Shown here piece by piece: positions 17,451 through 26,478 of a stretch of 40,239 nucleotides of DNA (position 1 is its first letter; each line of letters starts with the position of its first letter). Made by a program: the position numbers and the translations under genes. The notes below the pieces were generated by a model. The model ran no database searches. It saw only the letters and a program-made list of their open reading frames with translations, and was not told the origin of the DNA. Origin of the DNA: Deferribacteres bacterium (GTDB lineage Bacteria > Zhuqueibacterota > Zhuqueibacteria > Zhuqueibacterales > Geothermadaptataceae); the NCBI GenBank assembly GCA_020633655.1, contig JACKDF010000016.1, positions 1 through 40,239 on the forward strand, in the 5' to 3' direction.

Positions 17451-18497
17451 TTAGAATCCGAATACCAAGCTAAATACATTGTTGGAATCGAAAAATTCAA
17501 CCTGACGGAATGCATAGTCGAGACGAACATCAACGTTGTTGATATTGTACTGCAGACCAGCACCAAGTGTCAAGCCATAATTGTAGGCATTGTCGCCGTT
17601 CAGGTCGGTTGCATCCGGAGAAATAGAGTAACCGGCGCGGAGGAATGCCATTTTATCGAAGGAGTATTCAATACCGAATTTTGTGATATCGGATTGGAAA
17701 CTTTGCTCTTCGTACAGGGTTGAAACGTCAACCGAGCTCTTGTCATCAACTTTTAATGTATAGTTCAAGCCGATTTCAAAAGAGGTTGGCAATTCATCTG
17801 CCTGCGCAACGATTTCTGTAGGCGATGTGGCACGATCAACACCATTAATTGTGGTTTGACGAATAAGGCCGGAACCGCCAAATTGCATGGATTTACCAAT
17901 ATTTTTTACAGCAAGACCAAGGCTCAAGCCTTCGATCTGGCCGACGCCACGATACTGCACACCAAAATCGAATGCAAGACCGGAGGCTTTTACGCGATCC
18001 ATACTTTCAGAAACCAAATTTGCTGTTGTACCAACATAAACGCGATCGCTCAAAGCTTTTGCGTATGTTAAACCAACAGTCAAAAATTGTGGGCTAAAGG
18101 TAGCGCCAGTTCCATCAGGTGAATCAACGGTTGTAATATCAATTTCACCGATATTGAGTGATTTAATAGCAAAAGCCAATGAACCGAAACCTTCAAAGTT
18201 CACGCTTGCTGCTGCGTAAGTCACATTAATATCAGCAATGTAGTTCATTTGCGAAACCATACCGTAAGCTGTTTTATCAGAAAATGCGAGACCAGCCGGA
18301 TTATAATAGACAGCGTCTATACCACCTACAACAGCAAGTGGAGCGCCACCCATCCCGATATACCGGGCGCCGACAGGGATCAACAATTCCGAAGCAGCGT
18401 TGGTACCTGTTCGAGCTTCCTGGGCAAACCCGTTTACACTCACGAGCAGCAGGAGTGCAACAAGGATGACCATGAATCTATTCAAAGAGTGCTTCAT
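17451..18497 (-). CDS. PorV/PorQ-family outer-membrane protein (T9SS-associated type)
   Basis: 348-residue predicted outer-membrane beta-barrel of the PorV/PorQ (UPF0164-like, FadL-related) group. Signal peptide 1-25 ends GFAQ. The mature N-terminus carries the family signature LLIPVGARYIGMGGAPLAVVGGIDAVYYNPAGLA (about 38-71), and the chain ends in Phe (VFGF). In Bacteroidota, PorV escorts T9SS cargo from the translocon to the attachment complex. Placement directly after a gene for a T9SS-tail protein (79-base gap) supports a cargo-linked role here, but PorV paralogues with other roles exist. SD AGGAG is 11 bases before the ATG. The last gene of the operon, it is followed by the strong terminator. 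Confidence 0.88.
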   Translation of the reverse strand: MKHSLNRFMVILVALLLLVSVNGFAQEARTGTNAASELLIPVGARYIGMGGAPLAVVGGIDAVYYNPAGLAFSDKTAYGMVSQMNYIADINVTYAAASVNFEGFGSLAFAIKSLNIGEIDITTVDSPDGTGATFSPQFLTVGLTYAKALSDRVYVGTTANLVSESMDRVKASGLAFDFGVQYRGVGQIEGLSLGLAVKNIGKSMQFGGSGLIRQTTINGVDRATSPTEIVAQADELPTSFEIGLNYTLKVDDKSSVDVSTLYEEQSFQSDITKFGIEYSFDKMAFLRAGYSISPDATDLNGDNAYNYGLTLGAGLQYNINNVDVRLDYAFRQVEFFDSNNVFSLVFGF

Positions 18498-18576
18498 AGT
18501 TTTTGACTCCTAATAATTTACTTTATTATTTTCTCTAGCTTGAACGGCCTGGAGATCGACCGCCAAACAGGTATCA

Positions 18577-21500
18577 TTAATAACTATCAAGGAATTGCTG
18601 TTCCATTACGATAGCAACTTTCAATATCCTGTTGCCCAAATTTGGCACTTCGATATTGGCGAGGTACATACCACTCGCAATTGGCAATCCGTCCTGGTTA
18701 TTCAGATCCCATGCGGCAAACTGTGTGTCGTCATCTTTTTCGATGGTGCGAACGAGAACACCAGCGAGGTTGAAGACGCGGATTGTACACTGCTTTGGCA
18801 AGTGACTGAAAGTTACACTGCGCTGGAAGCGGTTTAGCTCAAATTCGTGCATACCATAATATGGATTCGGGTAAGCATTAATGAGTTCCATATCCGCTTT
18901 TTGCGCTGCAGCGGTGGTTGACGGATTGTAACCAGCAGTAGAGAAAGTGAATTTATCTACAGGTGAATTTGGTTTCGTTGAAAAAATACGAACGATAGAA
19001 CCGGGCATTGGTGGCTGGCCGTTTTCATCGAAATCACAGACGAGAAGACGTCCGATGACTTCATTGCCACTGTGATCCGCTGTCAGGTCACCATTGGTTA
19101 CGATGTCCTGATGGTGTGCATCATAGGATTCACCGTCAGCTGGCAGGTACCAGTAAATACGGTCAAAGGCAGGATAGCCAAATGCACCATCGCCGCCGTG
19201 GTCCGGAGTATAAGCTCCAGATGTACCACCACCTTCGAACATAATAGGAATCATGCGGACATCATCACTGGGATCATCAAATGTGCCAACACCGACTTTC
19301 CAAATCTGGAAGGGTACGAGACCGACAGAGCCATCGGTGAAGGCCCACCAGCCGTAACTACCTTCTTCGAGAGTCGTGAAACGTAATTCGAAATCGTACG
19401 GTACGAGTTCACCAAAATTGGTGCGCATACCGCTAATACCCGAAGTCGTTGTACTGACATAATAACGATCACCATAGCCACCAGCATTCAGACTATGCCA
19501 TACGTTGTTACCAGCGAATGGCGCACCGTTGGCATCAAAATCCGCATCTGCCAGGAAGCCATTTTCGTTGGCCACCTCGATAAATGCAGGGTCACCATTT
19601 GCCATCGGAGCATAGGAAGCCGGAGCACCAAAGACTTTCACCATGATACCCTCGACGTTCAGGTAACCTTCATCACCACTCTGGTTGGTTTGGCCTTCAA
19701 GTACTTTTGTACCTTTTGTCGTGTTGGTAAGGTCCCAAACGTCCTGTGTTTCATAGACCGGGTGTTCAGGATCAGACAAGTCAGCACTTACAGTATCAAG
19801 ACGGAATGTGACAGCATAGCTATCGCCAGTAATTTTGGTCGGATCGATAACATGGACCTCGACGGAACCAAAACTTGGTCCTTCATGCGTTACACCCTCA
19901 ATGACATCACCAACAGCTGTAGGTATACGTACGCCTGGTTTTGCTGTTTGTGGGATAACCTTAACAACTGAGATAGGGCTTTCCAAAGTTTTTGTCACTT
20001 CGCCACCATTATAGTTGTAAGCAGATACACCAAAATAATATACCTGACCATTCAACAGCGATTTTTCACGAATATAGTCTTTTGTGAAAACCTGGCTGCG
20101 AAGAATACCACTGTTGGAACCAAATTGCACCGGCAGTTCAAGCACGAGACCGGAACTTTCGTCGAAAGCATCCTGGGCAATAACGGTTGCTTCATCAACA
20201 ACGTCATAGGTTGCCAGACGAACACTTTGACCCTGGCTTGCACCAGCACTTGGTAATTGATAAATATTATAGCCCTGGAATGTATAACCTTTATTTGCTG
20301 AGGTTTCAGTTGCTTTTACACCAGCAGGATTGTCACCCCAGTTGAGTACGATTTTACCATCGAGTTCTGCAGCAGATACTTTCGGTGCAGCCGGTGGTTT
20401 TGGCAGGTCAAACAGGTTGTCAAAAGCAAACTGTGCTGACGCATCGTAAAATTTAAGAGCAGAAACAGAAGACAGACGGTCGGAACCAAGGGCACCCAAT
20501 ACAGCCACAACGACTTCCTGGGTATCTTTTACGGCCATTTCGACCGGACCGGAAACGAGCAGAATACGACGGTCGCCAGGATTCGAATCGATCCAGTTGT
20601 TTGCAGTAACCTCACCACTCAGGTTTTCACCCGGTACACGGAACATGGTTACGTTACCAGCAGGATCGGTCCAGGGTTGAGAAGGAGATTCAGGGAGTGG
20701 ATGGTATCCACGCAGCAGGTTCCACCATTGCAGTGTTGAATTGTAGACACCAAAAGGTGGATCGCTATCTGCCTGTCCAGCAGCAAAGTATGCAAAAGAA
20801 GTCATAGGCAGGTTTTTCCAGCCTGGACGTTCTTTTAAACCAAAAATCGCCGTCGCACCTTCTTCAGGTACGAGAGGACCAGCAAAGAAGTCATAACCAC
20901 CTGCAGGAGGAGCATAACCGGCACGGGCATAAACCGCATCCTGGGAGGAAGAGTTATAAGCGAAACCAAGGCTCAGACTGGTATCGCATCCGGCAAAGTC
21001 ATCACCAGCACCACCAAGATCAGGATCAGACCACTGACAGAAATACATGGAATCAATCGTTGCATTGACAGGGGTTGTCTCAGTTCCTTTATAGATTACC
21101 CGGAACTGTTTGAAGATAATGTTACCCATAGCATCGGAACGTGCATAGGCCCATAAGGTCACTTGCATTTCCATACCCATAGAGGGTGAACCAGAAAAGG
21201 ATTGCACAACACCAGTATTCAAGTCATTGGCCACGAGCCAGACGACCTGGTCGGCATCAGCAACACCTGGTTCATCACCAACTGTGCTCGCATCAACAGC
21301 ACCATCGCCATCAATATCCGCACCAGCACGGGTTTTCGGCATTTCGACTCCCTCGGCATTCGTATAGAAACCGGGAGTATAAACACCATCATTATCCACG
21401 TCATAGAAGGGTGCCCCTTTTGCAGCTGGCCAATCGATCCAGTCTTGTTTGTAAAGGGCGCGAACCAATGCCATTTGTGCATCCGTTACAGATGCAGCAG

Positions 21501-22005
21501 CAACACTATAGAACTCTGCCGCATCCTGACGCAAGTCTGCCGTTGGATAGTCACGGCGAACACGCCAGATACGGTCCACATCTACTGCTGTTTCTTCTTC
21601 CGGAACACCAGCGCTCAGAATTGCACCAGGTACCGTACCAGCGCTATAAGTTTGGCCACCAACACGCAAAGCTGGCGTACCACCATCATTCACAATACCA
21701 CCCCACACCATACCGTCCTGATAGATAACGGCAGTGCTGGGGGAAGAACCACGTGGATAAAACAAACCGGAATCACCACTCGGCGTGTTCGCAGAAGACC
21801 CATCGGAATAAATCCACATCGCCACTTGTCCAACATTGACAAGGGTTCTGTTGGTTCGAGGGCTATCATCCTGGAGAACGACGTTGCCGCTCGACCTTTT
21901 ATCAAGAGTTGTCTTTCCATCAGCTTCTGCGCCCAATGCGATTCCGCTCAGCAGAAACATGCACACAGCCGTTGTTAGAAAGATTTTACTTAAAGTTCTC
22001 TTCAT
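18577..22005 (-). CDS. Large secreted protein with T9SS type A C-terminal sorting domain
   Basis: 1142-residue exported protein. Signal peptide 1-25 ends ALGA. Asp-rich calcium-loop-like segments lie at about 202-210 (DVDNDG) and 230-238 (DIDGDGAVD). A fibronectin-III-like segment begins near 535 (PAAPKVSAAELDGKIVLNW, then YNIYQL, VYYFGVSAYN). The last 100 residues, from about 1040, are a T9SS type A tail: NAYPNPYYG, SHLPKQCTIRVFNLAGVLVRTI, WDLNNQDG and IASGMYLANIEV. No catalytic motif was recognised, so it may be a structural, binding or cell-surface protein. It lies between the 1013-aa receptor and the PorV-like gene, 70 and 79 bases away. SD GGGAG precedes the ATG. Confidence 0.88.
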   Translation of the reverse strand: MKRTLSKIFLTTAVCMFLLSGIALGAEADGKTTLDKRSSGNVVLQDDSPRTNRTLVNVGQVAMWIYSDGSSANTPSGDSGLFYPRGSSPSTAVIYQDGMVWGGIVNDGGTPALRVGGQTYSAGTVPGAILSAGVPEEETAVDVDRIWRVRRDYPTADLRQDAAEFYSVAAASVTDAQMALVRALYKQDWIDWPAAKGAPFYDVDNDGVYTPGFYTNAEGVEMPKTRAGADIDGDGAVDASTVGDEPGVADADQVVWLVANDLNTGVVQSFSGSPSMGMEMQVTLWAYARSDAMGNIIFKQFRVIYKGTETTPVNATIDSMYFCQWSDPDLGGAGDDFAGCDTSLSLGFAYNSSSQDAVYARAGYAPPAGGYDFFAGPLVPEEGATAIFGLKERPGWKNLPMTSFAYFAAGQADSDPPFGVYNSTLQWWNLLRGYHPLPESPSQPWTDPAGNVTMFRVPGENLSGEVTANNWIDSNPGDRRILLVSGPVEMAVKDTQEVVVAVLGALGSDRLSSVSALKFYDASAQFAFDNLFDLPKPPAAPKVSAAELDGKIVLNWGDNPAGVKATETSANKGYTFQGYNIYQLPSAGASQGQSVRLATYDVVDEATVIAQDAFDESSGLVLELPVQFGSNSGILRSQVFTKDYIREKSLLNGQVYYFGVSAYNYNGGEVTKTLESPISVVKVIPQTAKPGVRIPTAVGDVIEGVTHEGPSFGSVEVHVIDPTKITGDSYAVTFRLDTVSADLSDPEHPVYETQDVWDLTNTTKGTKVLEGQTNQSGDEGYLNVEGIMVKVFGAPASYAPMANGDPAFIEVANENGFLADADFDANGAPFAGNNVWHSLNAGGYGDRYYVSTTTSGISGMRTNFGELVPYDFELRFTTLEEGSYGWWAFTDGSVGLVPFQIWKVGVGTFDDPSDDVRMIPIMFEGGGTSGAYTPDHGGDGAFGYPAFDRIYWYLPADGESYDAHHQDIVTNGDLTADHSGNEVIGRLLVCDFDENGQPPMPGSIVRIFSTKPNSPVDKFTFSTAGYNPSTTAAAQKADMELINAYPNPYYGMHEFELNRFQRSVTFSHLPKQCTIRVFNLAGVLVRTIEKDDDTQFAAWDLNNQDGLPIASGMYLANIEVPNLGNRILKVAIVMEQQFLDSY

Positions 22006-22075
22006 TATGATTTAGCTCCCTTTTAGGATTAACTAAATTATGAAAATATATTCGAAACAATTCGAATTCACTGAA

Positions 22076-25000
22076 TTAATATTGCAACCGGACACCAACA
22101 CGAATAATACGTGGGAGACCAAGTAAGAAATTTCCTGTATCAACGGCATAATTGGTTCCATTACCATTCAAATTGATCTGTTCGTGCATTGCGACGAAAG
22201 CATCACCACCATTTGCAGCAATAACAGAAGCGCTCAATTCTTCGTCGGCAAGGAAACCGTCATCATAGGCATTTCCTGTGCGGTTGTATACATTGATTAC
22301 GTTTTCACGGTTCGTCAGGTTCTGAACATAAACGTAGAAGTTGGCACCAAGGCTACCAAAATCGATAGTTTTGTCGAGACGAAGATCAAGCTGGAAATTC
22401 CATGGTGTCAAGGAAGCATTCACCTGCTCCAGTGGGTAACGGAATCTCGGGTCAGTAATTTGACCTGCATACCATGATGCCTGCTGACCGAACTCACCAC
22501 GTACCAGGGTGTAAGGATGGCCACTGTTAAAAGAAGCAAGCAGGTTGACACCCATTTGCTCAAGAGCAGCACCACCGTCACCTTTACCGAAACGGTAGTC
22601 GAGGTTAACGGAACCGCGTTGTGGTTGTTCAAAATCCAAAGGCTGTATAACGGTTGGGACCCAGCTTCCAACTTCGATACCTGCAATAGAGCTGTTGTTC
22701 ACAGAACCGGTACCTTTGGCGCTTTGGAAAGTATAGTTGATCTGACCGGCCAGACGTGCGGTACGACGCAGTTTCAACTGCAATTCAAGACCTTTTGTCG
22801 TCGCAAAGTCACCGTTCACCAGCGTATTGTAATCGCCCGCAGGTGAAAGCGGATCGGTTACGATACGGCCGACCTGAATCTGATCGGTAATGTTTTTATA
22901 AAAATAAGTGATATCAAAAGAGGCGTTATCTGCAAATTGCTGGCTGAAACCAACGTCGTACTGTGTGGTTTTTTGTGGGTCAAGCCCAATGCCGATGGGA
23001 CCCTGAATCGAATTTTGCGCTGTAAAGAGATGGTCAAAGTATCTGTCACCAGCATACATCTGATCAAGACGTGGGGGCTGTACGAATTTACCATATTGCA
23101 TGTGGAATACAGTGCGGTCGCTCACCGGAAAAGCCAGACCAAGACGTGGGCTCAGCTCAACAGCAGGATCTTTCTTTTTCACGTCGCTACCGACACCACG
23201 GAGAACACGGTCCCAGCTGGGATTGCTTGGATCCGGCATTTCGATATCATCATTATCGATAACATCCAAACGCAGACCAGCGTTAATAACCAGGTCTGAC
23301 AATTCAAATTTATCCTGCAGATAAGCAGCATAACGCTGAGGATGACGAGCACCGTTGACGTCATCGGTGTTAAGTTCATTACCCCAGAGATCATAACCAT
23401 AGGTATATCTCCAGCTAGTGCCCAAAGAAACGTTGTATTCTCCAACTGCAGCGGGGTCGTCACCAGCGTAAGCAGCACGGAAGTTGTCGGGTAGAACTCG
23501 AGCAGTGTTCAGCATTGCAGATGTACTCATACTGTAACTGCGAACCGTATGGTATTCAGCGTTTCCACCGAGTTTAATTTCATGATCTTTGTACTGTGTG
23601 GTTAAAGCAAAGCTACCACCCATGTAACCGCGTTTGCTTTTGCCGTAGCCGTTAGGAGAACCAGGTGCGGTAAAATTAAAACCATGAATATTAAAACTGT
23701 TACCAAAAGGAGAAACGATTGGGTTGAAATAGGTGTAGAAATCGACACCTTGTTCCGCATTGGCAATACTGTCATTATAAGCCCAGTAATTGTGTTTATC
23801 GCTGGCAAACAACGGATCGTAGGATACGCTGCGGCGATCATAGTAGTTCACATTGGCTTCCCAGAAGGTTGTGGGATTCACCAGGTGGGTAAATTTTAAA
23901 TTGAGTAAAGCGGTGGACAGATCATTCAGTCCCGCTCTATGCAAGTTGAATATACGGGAAGGAATGTTTGTTGGGCTACCACCCTGACTGGATTGGTAAG
24001 TTAATGCAGCACCCAAACGTACAATAAATGGACTGGCATCATAAACAAGTGTTCCGTTACCTGTCCAGCGCTCTCTGCGCGTTGCTTCGATTGTTCCGTT
24101 CGGTGTATACAAACCCTGATCCTGAATCATCTGCTGGAAAGCAAGACGATCAGCACCGGTACCAACGTTATCAAGTGTTAATGGGAAATTATTCTCATCA
24201 ATGTAGGTATCTGCATGATTGATCATGAAACCGTCCCAGAATCTTTGCATGCCATCACGACGGAATTCATTTTCACCTGCAACAAAGAAACGAAGTTTGT
24301 TTATACCAGGGACAGGACCACTTGCTGTTACTGTGTAGTCACTGTATCCATAGGAATAAGTGTTCAGGAATTGTTCGCCGGGATCGGCAAAATTATCGGT
24401 TTCTGCCTGAAGTGACAAATGAAACTGCTCAGTTCCACTTTTCAGCGACTGACGAATGATACCGGAGTTTGCACCACCAAATTCAGCAGTATAACCACCT
24501 GCTTCAACCTGAATTTCTTCCAATGCTTCAGGAATAACCGAAACGGCATCACGTCCGGTCATTTCGTCACGACTGCTGGCGCCTTCCAAAAAGTAGCCAA
24601 CTTCATCACGACGGCCACCGCGAATGTAGATATCACCATCTTGCCGTACAACACCAGGCTGCAGAGCAACGATGTTGGCAACACCGCGTACCGGAATTTT
24701 TTCGATTTGTTCAGCAGTTTGAATGCGAACAGCACTCGTAGCATTCTTTTCCACCAACGGGCGTTCAGCTACGATTGTAACCTCAGATCCCTCCAGGGCC
24801 TCTGTGGGTAAATTAAAATTAACTTCTTTCGTCAAACCAGCGTTGACGACAACACCTTTTACAGTTACGTCACGATAACCGATAAAAGAGGACTTCAGAT
24901 CGTACGTACCAGCAGGAACATTAAGGATGATGAATTCACCATTCACGTCGGTCGCAGAACCAAGTGTCGTTCCAACGATCGTTACGTTTGCTCCTGGCAG

Positions 25001-25117
25001 GGCATCTCCAGACTCTTTATCGACTACCACTCCTCTGAGCTTACCGGTGGTCTGCGCTGTAAGCAATGCAGGAACCAGTAATACCAGCAAGAGGATAAGC
25101 AGTGAATAACGCTTCAT
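22076..25117 (-). CDS. SusC/RagA-like TonB-dependent receptor
   Basis: 1013-residue outer-membrane receptor. Signal peptide 1-21 ends LLTAQ. CarboxypepD_reg-like domain at about 25-110 (GKLRGVVVDKESGDALPGANVTIVG, TDVNGEFIILNVPAGTYDL). The plug at about 125-240 has IQTAEQIEKIPVRGVANIVALQPGVV, DIYIRGGRRDEV, LEEIQVEAGGYTAEFGG and NSGIIRQSLKSG. The long barrel ends in an aromatic residue (VRLQY). The size fits SusC-like receptors, but no SusD partner gene is adjacent; its neighbours are a small lipoprotein upstream and the T9SS cargo downstream. SD AGGAG is nine bases before the ATG. The substrate is unknown. Confidence 0.92.
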   Translation of the reverse strand: MKRYSLLILLLVLLVPALLTAQTTGKLRGVVVDKESGDALPGANVTIVGTTLGSATDVNGEFIILNVPAGTYDLKSSFIGYRDVTVKGVVVNAGLTKEVNFNLPTEALEGSEVTIVAERPLVEKNATSAVRIQTAEQIEKIPVRGVANIVALQPGVVRQDGDIYIRGGRRDEVGYFLEGASSRDEMTGRDAVSVIPEALEEIQVEAGGYTAEFGGANSGIIRQSLKSGTEQFHLSLQAETDNFADPGEQFLNTYSYGYSDYTVTASGPVPGINKLRFFVAGENEFRRDGMQRFWDGFMINHADTYIDENNFPLTLDNVGTGADRLAFQQMIQDQGLYTPNGTIEATRRERWTGNGTLVYDASPFIVRLGAALTYQSSQGGSPTNIPSRIFNLHRAGLNDLSTALLNLKFTHLVNPTTFWEANVNYYDRRSVSYDPLFASDKHNYWAYNDSIANAEQGVDFYTYFNPIVSPFGNSFNIHGFNFTAPGSPNGYGKSKRGYMGGSFALTTQYKDHEIKLGGNAEYHTVRSYSMSTSAMLNTARVLPDNFRAAYAGDDPAAVGEYNVSLGTSWRYTYGYDLWGNELNTDDVNGARHPQRYAAYLQDKFELSDLVINAGLRLDVIDNDDIEMPDPSNPSWDRVLRGVGSDVKKKDPAVELSPRLGLAFPVSDRTVFHMQYGKFVQPPRLDQMYAGDRYFDHLFTAQNSIQGPIGIGLDPQKTTQYDVGFSQQFADNASFDITYFYKNITDQIQVGRIVTDPLSPAGDYNTLVNGDFATTKGLELQLKLRRTARLAGQINYTFQSAKGTGSVNNSSIAGIEVGSWVPTVIQPLDFEQPQRGSVNLDYRFGKGDGGAALEQMGVNLLASFNSGHPYTLVRGEFGQQASWYAGQITDPRFRYPLEQVNASLTPWNFQLDLRLDKTIDFGSLGANFYVYVQNLTNRENVINVYNRTGNAYDDGFLADEELSASVIAANGGDAFVAMHEQINLNGNGTNYAVDTGNFLLGLPRIIRVGVRLQY

Positions 25118-25174
25118 AAGGTTTTCTCCTAAAAACGTTTATTTTTCAATTAATAATTTCTAAAAACCGATGAA

Positions 25175-25891
25175 TTAGTCGTCTGCCAAAGTTTTACCAG
25201 CAACGGAACCTGCTGCTCCCCAAACGAGTGCAGTGTAACGCTTTGGACTGAGAGAACCGGTTGAAATTGTTGTCAATTCATCACCAGTGTCGTGATCAGT
25301 TACCACGAGTGTATAATTTACAGCCTCGACAAAGTAATAACCTGCATAATCTTCGGGCTCAATACCTTCTTCAACGGCAACTTCTTCACCTGCAACTTGC
25401 AACGAGACGTCAACAGTAACGTCTGTGGCGTTGATCATACGCAAGCGTGGTGTGTCAACCATTTGAATCGTCCCATCATCGCCTTCGACTTCTTCCTGAG
25501 AGACAGGAGAATCGAAAATTCTTCTTTCGTTCACTTTCATAAAGGAACGAACCAGGGTACCATCAACATCTACCTGCGGCAGAAGAACGATGGATCCTTT
25601 CCAGTCGGTATCCATACTGACGGTAATGGTTTCATTGTTCACTTTAACTGCCCGAGATCCAGAATCCCAGGACTGATAAGACGTAGCACTACCTGCGCCT
25701 GTCAAGCTACCTGCTGTGGCGTTATCAACAGTAACTGCACCACCACTTAAAGCCGCATCCGCATTGATAACACGGTATTCAGCTTTGAATTCGGGTGGAG
25801 TAGGACCTGTTGAGGGCACATCAGCGCAACTAACAAGCAATGCAGCCATCATCAAACTGATGAAAACCGCAGTTGTTGTTTTCCAACTCAT
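25175..25891 (-). CDS. Lipoprotein with DUF4397-like repeats
   Basis: 238-residue predicted lipoprotein. The signal peptide ends LLVSC, with C22 lipidated. Two related beta segments begin YRVINADAAL (near 39) and LRMINATDVTVDVSL (near 150), the pattern of DUF4397-type surface proteins; that family assignment is by eye and tentative. The middle is acidic (QEEVEGDDG). A strong AAGGAGG lies before the ATG at 25891. First long gene of the operon that continues with the 1013-aa receptor 57 bases downstream. Its start codon overlaps the stop of a 35-codon upstream frame as ATGA. Because no SusD gene is present, it could be the lipoprotein partner of the receptor; this is inference. Confidence 0.75.
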   Translation of the reverse strand: MSWKTTTAVFISLMMAALLVSCADVPSTGPTPPEFKAEYRVINADAALSGGAVTVDNATAGSLTGAGSATSYQSWDSGSRAVKVNNETITVSMDTDWKGSIVLLPQVDVDGTLVRSFMKVNERRIFDSPVSQEEVEGDDGTIQMVDTPRLRMINATDVTVDVSLQVAGEEVAVEEGIEPEDYAGYYFVEAVNYTLVVTDHDTGDELTTISTGSLSPKRYTALVWGAAGSVAGKTLADD

Positions 25892-25995
25892 CTACTCGCC
25901 TCCTTAAAATAAGTTAATAGGATTAATTGGATTGCAAATTTCACAGTAGAAGAAAGAGGGGGGAATTGATCACAAACACGCATTTTTTTATTCAC
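25888..25995 (-). CDS. Candidate 35-residue leader peptide upstream of the lipoprotein gene
   Basis: A short frame of 35 codons begins with GTG at 25995, seven bases after AGGAGG (the upstream sequence is TTTTAGGAGGAGGATTG). An internal ATG is codon 5. It begins MNKKMRVCDQFPPLSS, has a hydrophobic stretch (VKFAIQLILLTYF) and ends KEASR. Its TGA overlaps the lipoprotein ATG as ATGA, the usual geometry for translational coupling, and it contains that gene's ribosome-binding site. It lies wholly inside the predicted sigma-54 transcript. No family is recognised. It could be a regulatory leader, a small membrane peptide or chance. The strong ribosome-binding site is the main argument. Confidence 0.4.
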   Translation of the reverse strand: MNKKMRVCDQFPPLSSTVKFAIQLILLTYFKEASR

Positions 25996-26040
25996 CAATC
26001 CTCCTCCTAAAACGTGCAGAAATTTTAACGGAAGCACTTT

Positions 26041-26056
26041 TGCAAAAACAATGCCA
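26041..26056 (-). promoter_or_regulatory. Sigma-54 (-24/-12) promoter of the lipoprotein-receptor-T9SS operon
   Basis: On the minus strand the sequence is TGGCATTGTTTTTGCA, which has perfect TGGCA and TTGCA boxes and the required ten bases between GG and GC. The predicted start is near 26030, giving a leader of about 139 bases to the ATG at 25891. GTGCAAT motifs lie about 145-205 bases upstream, where activator-binding sites of sigma-54 promoters are normally found. The next gene upstream encodes a sigma-54 activator. Confidence 0.75.
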
Positions 26057-26172
26057 TTGGATATTCTTCAATAAACCCACTCGAATCCATCTATTTTAAT
26101 ATCAGTTTTTTATACATTTAGACAATTCTAAAATTTTTATATTTTATGCAAAAAAATGTATATTTATCAATT

Positions 26173-26238
26173 GTGCAATTTTATTCATATTTAGAGTGAA
26201 AAATATTGCACAGCTTTATTGACAGCAAATAGTGCAAT
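26173..26238. promoter_or_regulatory. Candidate upstream activator sites (GTGCAAT motifs)
   Basis: GTGCAAT at 26173-26179, its inverse ATTGCAC at 26205-26211 and GTGCAAT again at 26232-26238; centres are 32 and 27 bases apart, close to three helical turns. The first two share the longer core TGTGCAATWTT. Further TGCAAT copies lie at 26273-26278 and 26312-26317, the latter inside the palindrome ATTGCAAT. The distance from the sigma-54 promoter is typical for enhancer sites. Which protein binds is inferred. Confidence 0.45.
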
Positions 26239-26478
26239 TTGAATGAAGGCAAAAAGATCAGTTCAGTACTGATGCAATGAACAAAAAAAACAATGATGAA
26301 AGGTCTAAGATTGCAATGTGCGCAAGGAAAGGGATTATGGAAACGAACCTGAGGTTGAATTTGTCGAAACGCTCGTTGTTCCTCTTAAATTCGAGCCATT
26401 CTCAAAGATCAGGATCAGAATTTTCAGGCTCTTCGACAAACATGAAGAAGTGAAGGATTGAGAATAAAGGAATGGGTA

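Larger units (their letters stand above)
25892..26478. other. Regulatory intergenic region between the receptor operon and the NtrC-type regulator
   Basis: 587 AT-rich bases. From right to left (direction of transcription): an imperfect inverted repeat TTTGTCGAA/TTCGACAAA (26360-26368 and 26432-26440), clustered TGCAAT motifs (26173-26317), a sigma-54 promoter (26041-26056), and a leader of about 140 bases containing the candidate 35-codon frame. No rho-independent terminator for the regulator gene, whose stop codon is at 26479, was seen. Confidence 0.7.

Noticed and set aside
19495..19971. Another long plus-strand open frame (158 codons) in the same gene
   Set aside because: Same reason: a shadow of strong coding on the opposite strand, with no recognisable protein sequence.
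21202..21978. Long plus-strand open frame (258 codons) opposite the T9SS-type protein gene
   Set aside because: Antisense to an unmistakable gene with signal peptide and T9SS tail. The translation is rich in His, Thr and Ile without any family pattern and it has no ribosome-binding site. It is a product of the codon bias of the real gene.
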